NCBI GenBank assembly: GCA_937894565.1
Contig: CALBHK010000370.1
Location: 1 to 6,325 of the forward strand
Length of the DNA: 6,325 nt
From: an uncultured Chlamydiae bacterium
GTDB lineage: Bacteria; Chlamydiota; Chlamydiia; Chlamydiales; CALBHK01
Direction of reading: 5' to 3'
A model generated the notes under the pieces. It was not told the DNA's origin, did no database searches, and saw only the letters and a program-made list of their open reading frames with translations. The position numbers and the translations under genes were made by a program. Shown here piece after piece: positions 1-5,379 of this stretch (position 1 is the first letter of the stretch; every line of letters starts with the position of its first letter).

Positions 1-460
1 TCTGTATATATAACTAAAATTTTGATTTTGAAAATTTTGCCAGACGTTAGGATATCCTAACGTCTTTTATCAATAAATTGTTGCATTTTTTTATTGAAAA
101 GGCGAGCTTTCAATTTAGATTCTTCTAAATTAAATTTCTGTATGTTTAACTAATAATATTGAGTATCAAAACCATACATCAAGTGTTTTTAAAATAACTT
201 TTTGGAAATTTGTTTTCTAATAAAAAAGTTAAAAATTAGCCCAAAAATGACCAGTTTTTCATTTAAAGTTGGTTCCAAACCAGATCTTGAGATCAAAATT
301 TTTAGCTCATTTTACTACTGGTGAATCCAGGTACATCAAAGCATCGATTTTTTGATCTGTTCGACACTACATCCTCATCTTCGCCTAGCGTCCATTTTTT
401 TTCAGGTTTGAATAATGGTAAATTATTAAAAATGTTTTGTAGTAGAGTATACACTATGCA
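1..460. other. AT-rich intergenic spacer, left end
   Basis: This is non-coding, AT-rich spacer. It contains a perfect palindrome at 42-65 and a TTGCATTTTTTTATT stretch at 81-95 that resembles the GTGCATTT box of the subrepeats to the right. It may therefore be the decayed left edge of the same array, although its spacing to the next GCTAGCAT box is longer than the array period allows. The 3' end of a 28S gene is not recognisable here. A 75-codon frame opening with GTG at 321 looks fortuitous, because it runs through the palindromic repeat box. Confidence 0.6.
42..65. repeat. Perfect 24-bp palindrome followed by a T run
   Basis: AGACGTTAGGAT (42-53) is followed directly by its exact reverse complement (54-65), with no spacer. 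The last T begins a TTTT run (65-68). As RNA it would give a ~10-bp stem with a tiny loop and a U tail; as DNA it is a dyad-symmetric protein site or cruciform. It could be a transcription terminator or a binding site for a Pol I termination or fork-block factor. The symmetry is seen; the role is inferred. Confidence 0.6.
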
Positions 461-968
461 TGCTAGCATGCTAGCGTTGATTAGTATAGGTAATATTAAT
501 TTGACAAATTTAAACTCATATTTAGATGGAAGAGGGTCTCAATTCTGATTGAAAGAATTCGAACACGGCTCTGCAAGCGCAAGAATGATTCAATGGTTTC
601 TGTATGGACTCAAGGTCTTCTACCATCCTACCTAATCATTTTTTTGCGCTCGTGGAGACTATCGTCTGAATTCGGTCCTTGAAAAACATTTGCTTCAAAA
701 CGTTGAATTTGGATGCATTTTTTCAACAAAAAATAAACAATTGTATCGTTAATGAAATGCTTCCTCAAAGAAATCAGAGAAAATATGAACAGATCTCAAA
801 GAAAAAATAGCCAGGGATCTTCAGGCCCTGATGAGCTATCGACTGACATCACATCTTGAAACCTTCAAATGAGAAAGGGCGATTTTTCACTAGACGCATG
901 TTTTTCTTACTTTTGAATCAGGTTAAAAGTTGCTTTTTTTAAATAATCGTTAGACTATACTATAGTGC
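461..968 (+). repeat. Subrepeat unit 1 (diverged)
   Basis: This unit starts in a doubled octamer, ATGCTAGCATGCTAGC (460-475). It carries the foldback at 568-658 and an ATGCATTT box at 713-720. Its foldback arm sequences differ from the central units apart from the GCGCAAG and TTTGCGCTCGTGGAGA parts, the latter shared with unit 4 rather than units 2-3. Confidence 0.75.
568..658. repeat. Foldback element, copy 1
   Basis: AGCGCAAGAATGATT (576-590) is complementary to AATCATTTTTTTGCGCT (634-650) apart from a small T bulge. An inner ATGGT/ACCAT pair (593-597 with 622-626) extends the stem toward the apex. The right arm ends in CGTGGAGA, shared with copy 4. The loop sequence is unrelated to the other copies. 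Confidence 0.65.
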
Positions 969-1473
969 TGCTAGCATACTCTACTATATGCGATTAAGTT
1001 TTTATTTTTTTAAAAGGGAATTTTTAAGGAGAAAATGGGGGTACATTCAGCGATTAAAAATTGAGCACGGCTTCATGAGCGCAAGAAAATTCGAACGGTT
1101 TAGGGTAGCCTGGGGTGCGTTCTAAAAAGTTAGCTAATCGACTTTTTGCGCTAGCGGAGAAGAACTCTAAAATTTCTGGTTGATAAAAATGATCCTTCGC
1201 TTAATGTGAATTTAGGTGCATTTTGTTATAATTTTTAAGTTATGTAGACAAATTATGGGACGGTTTTCTGAATAAAATTCAAAAAAAAGATAATGATCCG
1301 GTTCAGCAAATATTTGAAGAAGTTAGAGTGGATGAAGAGCTACGATCTGAGACTAAATTTTGGAAGCTTGGAACCATTGTGCCGAAAAGGTAACTAGATG
1401 TATTATTTTTTCGTTTTGAAACTGGTTTAAAATTAATTGATCCTAGTATTTATCTAAGTATATACTCTAGTGA
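969..1473 (+). repeat. Subrepeat unit 2
   Basis: TGCTAGCATACTCTA opens the unit at 969. A block at 1016-1167 is ~95% identical to the next unit, with no length change. It contains AAGGAGAAAATGGGGGTACA, then TTCAGCGATTA, then the foldback. The GGTGCATTTT box follows at 1216. The remainder, to 1473, is unit-specific and includes an open frame (1232-1396) described under findings. Confidence 0.85.
1071..1162. repeat. Foldback element, copy 2
   Basis: CTTC (1071-1074) can pair with GAAG (1159-1162), AGCGCAA (1078-1084) with TTGCGCT (1146-1152), TCGA (1091-1094) with TCGA (1138-1141), and inner TTTAG with CTAAA. The same segment recurs 505 bp later. Whether it acts as RNA or DNA cannot be told from sequence. 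Confidence 0.6.
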
Positions 1474-1975
1474 TGCTAGCATACTCTAATGCCTATCAAT
1501 AAATTAACCAAATTTAATTTGGCAATTTTTAAGGAGAAAATGGGGGTACATTCAGCGATTAAAAACTGAGCACGGCTTCACCAGCGCAAGAAAATTCGAA
1601 CGGTTTAGAGTAGCCTGAGTTGCCTTCTAAAAAGTTAGCTAATCGACTTTTTGCGCTAGCGGAGAAGAACTCAGAAAAAATGACAACATAAATTTGTGTC
1701 CAAAAAACTTCGAATTTGGGTGCATTTTTTTATTAAATTTTAAACTTTAACCCCGAGTTTTTCCCACATTTTGACCAGAAAAATAACCTAATCGATCGAA
1801 ATACCTCAAATTGTCGCATACATTTGCGAGAAGCATCAAGGAGCCAGGATCTGGTTCTTTGGTAATCCCCTTAGACCCTCAGGGTAAGTTTATTGATACC
1901 AGTCTTCTTTTTTTAGGTTTTGAACCTTGTTATTTTTTTTAATTTTCCTAGATAGCTAAGTAGATTGCTTAAACA
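1474..1975 (+). repeat. Subrepeat unit 3
   Basis: The unit opens with TGCTAGCATACTCTA at 1474 and repeats the unit-2 core at an offset of exactly 505 bp (1521-1672). Its GAATTTGGGTGCATTTTT box is at 1712-1729. The later part ends in a T-rich tract with a TTTTGAA element that has counterparts in units 1 and 2. Confidence 0.85.
1576..1667. repeat. Foldback element, copy 3
   Basis: This copy has the same layout as copy 2, with AGCGCAA (1583-1589) against TTGCGCT (1651-1657). Relative to copy 2, two changes fall beside the left arm (CATGAG to CACCAG) and four in the terminal part. The core arms are unchanged. Confidence 0.6.
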
Positions 1976-2280
1976 TACTAGCATATGATTAGAGAAATCA
2001 ACATTTTTAATTAATCAAAAAAAACTTGGAAATTAATCAAAAAATTCGGAAATTTCAAACCCAAACATCTCTAGTTCTCCTCCATGAGCGCAAAAAATTT
2101 TGAGCGTGGTTTTGCAGAGCATTAGATGGTCTACAAAATGACGTTCGAACTTTTTTGCGCTCGTGGAGAAAAATTGAGTTTTCCCTGATTTTCTAAAATT
2201 ACTGATTTTTCAATGCGATTTTGGGTGCATTTTAGTAAAAAAAAAATGCAGTTTTGGTCCTAAATTTGATGGTTTAATTC
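1976..2280 (+). repeat. Subrepeat unit 4 (partial, diverged)
   Basis: The opening box is degraded (TACTAGCAT, 1976-1984). The unit nevertheless has the best-formed foldback of the four (2076-2170) and the TTTTGGGTGCATTTT box at 2219-2233. The unit-specific 3' part is missing or replaced: from about 2290 the sequence becomes less AT-rich and leads into the 350-bp repeat array. Confidence 0.7.
2076..2170. repeat. Foldback element, copy 4 (near-perfect long hairpin)
   Basis: CCATGAGCGCAAAAAA (2082-2097) pairs over its full 16 nt with TTTTTTGCGCTCGTGG (2151-2166), with one T-G wobble. After one mismatch, TTTGAGCGT (2099-2107) pairs with ACGTTCGAA (2141-2149), using two wobbles. TTTTG (2110-2114) then pairs with CAAAA (2134-2138). 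Nearly the whole ~95-nt element folds into one rod with a small apical loop. This resembles a miniature foldback element, a structured RNA, or a cruciform-forming spacer site. Confidence 0.75.
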
Positions 2281-2460
2281 GGCCTGCGAAGTTGGGTTTG
2301 GTTATGGCGGCTTCGATGCCGCTATGATATGTAGCAGAGGCAGAGGCCTGTGTGGGGGTTATCGGATTTGGGATGGGGATCACTTATTGCAAATAGCGCT
2401 AGTCAGTGTAGACATTTCCCATTTGGAAAAGCGCCTTAAAATGACCTTGCAATTTGAAAT
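2281..2460. other. Junction between the two repeat arrays, with a hairpin
   Basis: This segment has no gene and is less AT-rich than its surroundings. It holds a strong hairpin: ATGGCGGC (2304-2311) pairs with GCCGCTAT (2318-2325) around a 6-nt TTCGAT loop, with one G-T wobble. Its last ~60 nt (about 2396-2455) weakly resemble the 3' end of the 350-bp repeat, so it may contain the remnant of an earlier copy. Confidence 0.5.
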
Positions 2461-2810
2461 TCAGGTTGTGAACTTGGGTCTGCACCTCTGGCCTGATTTC
2501 TTCGCCCATTCTCTAGGTCTCAAGCTCGACTTCAAAACCTACTGCATGGGATAGGGGTGTTTAAGAACAAGTTAAGCGAGGAAATGTATTTTGGCTTTTT
2601 TTTCAGCAGAGAAATTTTTAATTGTTAAATTTACAGCTATTTGGGAAACCGATTTTCAGCTAAGTTGAGACTTGCGAATCGTGACAGAATTCGACCACAG
2701 CTGCCTAGCCCAAGGTTAGACTAAACTTCTGTGGGCAGGAACGACCCTGATCTGAGTTGATATTAGTGAGATACGATCGTCCAAAAAGGCCCTTCAGAAA
2801 CCAGTTTAAT
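2461..2810 (+). repeat. 350-bp tandem repeat, copy A
   Basis: The copy starts at TCAGGTTGTGAAC. Matching blocks with copy B include TGTGAAC, CTGATTTCTT/CCGATTTCTT, ACTAGGTCTCA-type, TCGACTTCAAAAC, GCATGGGA, TTTTTTTCAGCAGA, GGCAAACC/GGGAAACC, ATTTTCAGCTAA, GTGAATC/GCGAATC and GTGAGATA/GCTGAGATA. Landmarks at both ends give a period of exactly 350 bp. A 76-codon open frame at 2324-2554 overlaps its start but is not preserved in copy B, so it is not a gene. Confidence 0.85.
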
Positions 2811-3160
2811 TCAGTTTGTGAACCTGGACTTGCATATTTTCCCCGATTTCTTAGTGCATTCACTAGGTCTCAGGATCGACTTCAAAACTTGCAGCATGGG
2901 ACATAGCTGCTTCAGCACAACTTAAACGGCAAAACTGCTTTTCGCATTTTTTTCAGCAGAAAATTTTAAAATTTTAAAAATTTCAGCTTTTTGGCAAACC
3001 CATTTTCAGCTAAAGTGCAACTAGTGAATCACGACCCGACTCCACCATGGTTGCGTAGCGCGGACCTAGGCTAGGCATTCGTGAGCTGGGATGATCGAAT
3101 TTTGAGCTAAAGGTGCTGAGATATAATTGCGCAAACTTTGCGTTTTTCCCGAGTCGCAGG
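2811..3160 (+). repeat. 350-bp tandem repeat, copy B
   Basis: This is the partner of copy A. Similarity is clear from TCAGTTTGTGAACCTGG (2811) to GCTGAGATA (3115-3123). Beyond that, the sequence does not restart the repeat at its beginning. Instead GCGTTTTTCCC...GCAGGAAAATTTTTAATTTT (3141-3176) resembles the internal GCATTTTTTTCAGCAG block, which suggests a third copy with its first part deleted. The divergence from A is substantial, so this array is old or not being homogenised. Confidence 0.8.
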
Positions 3161-3890
3161 AAAATTTTTAATTTTTTTTTTCTCCAGTCAATTAACCCCG
3201 TAATAATCAATCAAAGTGTGAATTTAAAACAAATTTTGATTCATTTTTAGGTACAATTTTAGCTGAAAATTAAATTTCCAGCAGAACCTCTTCTAGACTT
3301 CTCTTCTAGGATTTTGAAAACGGGCTTGAAATTTTAGAGAAAAAGCCAAAAATTTTTCTAGGGTATCCAGCTCTCAAAAAACCTCTTCAGAGACTATTGT
3401 AGTGTTCCCAAATCCCTATCGAATGATGTGTATGTGCAGGGTCGAGCTCAAGATGGGACGAAGATATATCAAGTTGAAATTCCCACATGTTCATGCTGAA
3501 GACCAAAAGGTAAGGGGAAAAACCCGATTTCCAGGGTCAAAATTCACGTTTCGGAAGACCCCCTGCAAAATCGTCTAAATTTTCGATTGATCTGATTTTC
3601 CCACAACTTATGTTGAGAAAATTTTCTTCACTTTTTCACCTCAAAACTCTATTTTTCTCATTTCTCATTTTTCTTCATTTTTCCCAAAAATCATAGAATT
3701 TTTTGATAGAATTCAAGACCCAATTTTTTCATTGAAAAAAGTCTGTTTTCATCTGGTTTTCATCAGATTTTAGGAAAAAATTACTTTTTCTCATATTTTT
3801 TCTTCAAAAAACTATATTTTTTTCCTGTTTCTGCTCGGTGTACTAGTCTGCATAGCCAAAAAATCGAAAAATTTCAGACAATCAAAAAAA

Positions 3891-3913
3891 TTAACTCGGC
3901 ATTAACTCAAGAG
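3891..3913 (+). repeat. Dispersed TTAACTCG motif, copy 1
   Basis: TTAACTCGGCATTAACTCAA (3891-3910) continues as GAG. It shares the TTAACTCG-n2-ATTAAYTCA pattern with copy 3. Confidence 0.55.
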
Positions 3914-4032
3914 AGGACCACCTAAAATTTCAAGATGAAAAAAACCTTCTAAGCATGTTTCTCTTCGGACGAATTCGGTCCTTAGAAAGTACCATCGCAT
4001 TTTCACATTTTTCATCAAAATCGGATCAAAAA

Positions 4033-4055
4033 TTAACACGAGGTTAATTTAGAAT
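4033..4055 (+). repeat. Dispersed TTAACTCG motif, copy 2 (diverged)
   Basis: TTAACACGAGGTTAATTTAG (4033-4052) keeps both TTAA half-sites and the spacing, but carries ACACG in place of ACTCG. Confidence 0.45.
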
Positions 4056-4223
4056 CGTCTCCGAATAATTTTCCAAAACCCATTTTGGATGAAAAAATTC
4101 CACTTTTTTCGGTGGTTTTGAGGTTGAAAAATTTCGAAAAATTCTGAAAATCAGATCGAAAATCTGTGGGAAAACCCCTACAATTTTTCCGAAAAATAAA
4201 TCAAAAGTCGATTTCCCAAAAAT

Positions 4224-4246
4224 TTAACTCGGGATTAATTCAGAGG
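4224..4246 (+). repeat. Dispersed TTAACTCG motif, copy 3
   Basis: TTAACTCGGGATTAATTCAG (4224-4243) is the closest match to copy 1. It is followed by AGG and another TTTAATTCA within 15 nt. Confidence 0.55.
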
Positions 4247-4472
4247 AAATTTAATTCAATCCAAATTTTTGTTTTGATGTTCAAAAATCGTGTTTTGTTG
4301 TTCAAAATCATGTGGCAAATCGGACAAAAAAAAAGATTTTTTGATGAAAAAAAGACTAAAAAGTGGAAAAAAAGTATGAAATTTTCAATGTGAGAAATTT
4401 TGAGGAAAAAAAGTGAAAAAAAATGAAAAAAAGAAAATCGTCCGAGAAAATTGTCCAAAAATTATGCTCCAT

Positions 4473-4495
4473 TTAACTCGAATTTAATTCAGGAA
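4473..4495 (+). repeat. Dispersed TTAACTCG motif, copy 4
   Basis: TTAACTCGAATTTAATTCAG (4473-4492) is the last copy. It lies just before the sequence becomes less AT-rich and approaches the promoter region. Confidence 0.5.
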
Positions 4496-4500
4496 AGTTC

Positions 4501-4810
4501 CAGCAAGAATTTCTCTGTACTACCTTGGACTCTTTAAGCACATTTAGCATCAGTAGATGAGTCTCCCTTCCCTCTACCTTCTCTGATCCTAGTTTCACTT
4601 TCCTACAAGGTGTCAGTCAGCTAGCCTCCGAAAACCCGTTTCTCTGGATCTCAGCACCTAAAGGATCTTAGCAAGAAAAACCAACACTGGAAGCCGAGGA
4701 GTACACATGCGAAACGCTTGGCACCCACCCCAGCAGCCACACCTCCAACAAAAATTGACTCCACGAATTAAACCATTTTTTTGGGCAAGACTTAGAAATA
4801 AAAGACCCTA
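4501..4810. other. Upstream promoter region with pyrimidine tract, no gene
   Basis: This ~310-bp stretch has more balanced base composition than the spacer to its left. It contains a pyrimidine tract (CTCCCTTCCCTCTACCTTCT, 4562-4581), two GGATCT words (4636 and ~4663), and a C-rich CACCCACCCCAGCAGCCAC (4722-4740). Its position directly upstream of the promoter-like site suggests upstream control elements. Open frames on both strands at 4668-4895 have no recognisable protein features. Confidence 0.4.
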
Positions 4811-4872
4811 TTTTTACCCTAAAATCCGCGTAACCATAGACGCGTTTTTGATGTATATATATAGGGTAAAAA
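4811..4872 (+). promoter_or_regulatory. Candidate RNA polymerase I promoter with TATATATATAGGG initiator inside an inverted repeat
   Basis: TATATATATAGGG occupies 4854-4866. Plant rRNA genes start at a TATATA(R)GGG element, with the first transcribed base at or next to the A/G before the G run, so initiation near 4863-4864 is the natural inference. The element forms part of a 10-bp inverted repeat: TTTTTACCCT (4811-4820) against AGGGTAAAAA (4863-4872). Nested within is a second short dyad, CGCGT (4827-4831) against ACGCG (4840-4844), with an 8-nt loop. The site is ~515 bp upstream of the 18S, where AT-rich repetitive spacer gives way to more balanced sequence. The repeat and motif are seen directly; the promoter role is inferred. 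Chance occurrence of a TATATA run in AT-rich DNA is the main alternative. Confidence 0.5.
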
Positions 4873-5305
4873 GAAAAAATTTGCAAAATTGACAAACCGA
4901 AAATCGAAAGCTTTCAGCGATTAGACTACTAGGCAAAATCAGTCCGCAAACCCAATCGCACTATATCGAAACACGTGCGACGAAGGGCTTTTGATTCCTA
5001 TGACGAACCGTATCTATTACGACAAAGTACTGTCATAATGTTATGGTGATAGTTGAAGGCCTAAAAACCTCTGACAAAAACGAGTTGTTGTATCTATATC
5101 CGAGTGATATTGGATGCCAATAGCTAAAGCGCAGACAGCAGTTCGATTTGGTTGTAAAACGCCTTACCGTTCTGTCCTGCACTAAGGGTCCGAGCGTGAG
5201 AATCCGATTCCGAGTTTTCTCGAGTTTGATTGATCGTCCGGTTCCCCGCAAGTTGTAAGTAACTCTAGCGCAAGCAAAGTGCCTCGAGTCCTTGGACAAG
5301 AGTCG

Positions 5306-5329
5306 CCGAGCTAGACTGAAAAGTCTCGG
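5306..5329 (+). other. GAAA-tetraloop hairpin near the 3' end of the 5' ETS
   Basis: AGACT (5313-5317) pairs with AGTCT (5322-5326) and closes a GAAA loop, a GNRA tetraloop. CCG (5306-5308) pairs with CGG (5327-5329) across a 4-nt bulge. It lies ~50 nt before the 18S start and could be a structural landmark for pre-rRNA processing. The pairing is visible; the role is inferred. Confidence 0.5.
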
Positions 5330-5351
5330 ATTAACCTATTATGCTCTGGAA

Positions 5352-5365
5352 GAGCCCTCGGGCTC
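5352..5365 (+). other. GC-rich hairpin immediately upstream of 18S
   Basis: GAGCC (5353-equivalent 5' arm, 5352-5356) is complementary to GGCTC (5361-5365) around a CTCG tetraloop. The full GAGCCC/GGGCTC dyad has a 2-nt centre. It ends ~14 nt before the inferred 18S 5' end, a position where ETS helices often help define cleavage. It is the strongest GC stem in the leader. The function is inferred. Confidence 0.5.
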
Positions 5366-5379
5366 GGAAGGAAAGTAGT

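Larger units (their letters stand above)
461..2280 (+). repeat. IGS tandem subrepeat array, ~505-bp period, about 3.6 units
   Basis: Three landmarks recur in the same order at near-constant spacing. The palindromic box (TGCTAGCAT or close) is at 461, 969, 1474 and 1976. The foldback with GCGCAA...TTGCGC arms is at ~568, ~1071, ~1576 and ~2076. The GTGCATTT/ATGCATTT box has its GCA at 715, 1218, 1722 and 2227. Steps are 502-508 bp throughout. The middle two units match without indels over 152 nt (1016-1167 and 1521-1672) with 8 differences. The segments between the GCATTT box and the next GCTAGCAT box are strongly diverged but equal in length (~250 nt), which fits tandem duplication followed by uneven divergence. 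Such arrays are typical of rDNA spacers, where they serve as enhancers, spacer promoters or recombination-homogenised filler. Confidence 0.9.
3161..4500. other. AT-rich spacer with dispersed short motif and strand-asymmetric blocks
   Basis: No gene or RNA is recognised. Runs of A and T dominate, with many GAAAAATTT and TTTTTC words. The + strand is pyrimidine-rich at about 3600-3840 and purine-rich at about 4325-4440. A ~23-nt TTAACTCG-type motif occurs four times between 3891 and 4495. A less AT-rich island at about 3411-3560 contains a 51-codon frame (3423-3578) of unknown meaning. Overlapping open frames on both strands at 4166-4458 are low-complexity Lys/Phe-rich readings of A and T runs. 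Confidence 0.6.
4864..5379 (+). ncRNA. 5' external transcribed spacer of the pre-rRNA (inferred)
   Basis: This stretch lies between the promoter-like TATATATATAGGG and the 18S 5' end. It would be the leader of the primary rRNA transcript, removed during processing. It is visibly less AT-rich than the spacer to its left, has no internal repeats, and ends in two compact hairpins (5306-5329 and 5352-5365) before the mature 18S. A leader of about 515 nt is a reasonable ETS size. The right boundary is firm because it is the 18S start. The left boundary rests on the inferred initiation site. Open frames here, such as one on the minus strand at 5033-5299, show no recognisable protein. Confidence 0.6.

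Noticed and set aside
321..548. 75-codon open frame
   Set aside because: It opens with GTG, crosses the palindromic GCTAGCAT box and the start of the subrepeat array, and the matching frame is not kept in the next units.
1793..1893. RhoGAP-like reading in unit 3 (IPQIVAYICEK...LRPSG)
   Set aside because: It recalls the start of a RhoGAP domain, but it is ~30 residues, has no continuation, and a second frame is equally open over the same DNA. Not enough to call.
461..2280. Integron-like cassette array with attC-like hairpins
   Set aside because: There is no integrase or cassette genes, the context is eukaryotic rDNA, and units have equal length with weak similarity in the variable part, which fits ordinary tandem duplication.
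2324..2554. 76-codon open frame on the + strand
   Set aside because: It spans the junction into 350-bp copy A. The homologous part of copy B does not preserve a protein reading, and no family is recognised.
461..3160. CRISPR array
   Set aside because: Repeat periods of 505 and 350 bp and a eukaryotic setting exclude it.
3010..3210. 66-codon open frame on the minus strand
   Set aside because: It lies within repeat copy B and the AT-rich sequence after it; Lys/Leu/Phe-rich, with no recognisable motif and no counterpart in copy A.
4166..4458. Overlapping open frames on both strands
   Set aside because: Low-complexity A/T runs give Lys/Phe/Ile-rich translations on both strands, with no coding signal.
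1..4810. 5S rRNA, tRNA or snoRNA gene in the spacer
   Set aside because: I looked on both strands for 5S internal control sequence and for tRNA A/B boxes with a cloverleaf and found none; GGTTCGATTCC occurs only inside the 18S.
4668..4895. Overlapping open frames on both strands across the promoter-like site
   Set aside because: Opposite-strand frames over the same DNA, no known domain, and the region is better explained as promoter and ETS.
5033..5299. 88-codon minus-strand frame
   Set aside because: It lies inside the inferred 5' ETS; composition is unremarkable and I recognise no protein family.
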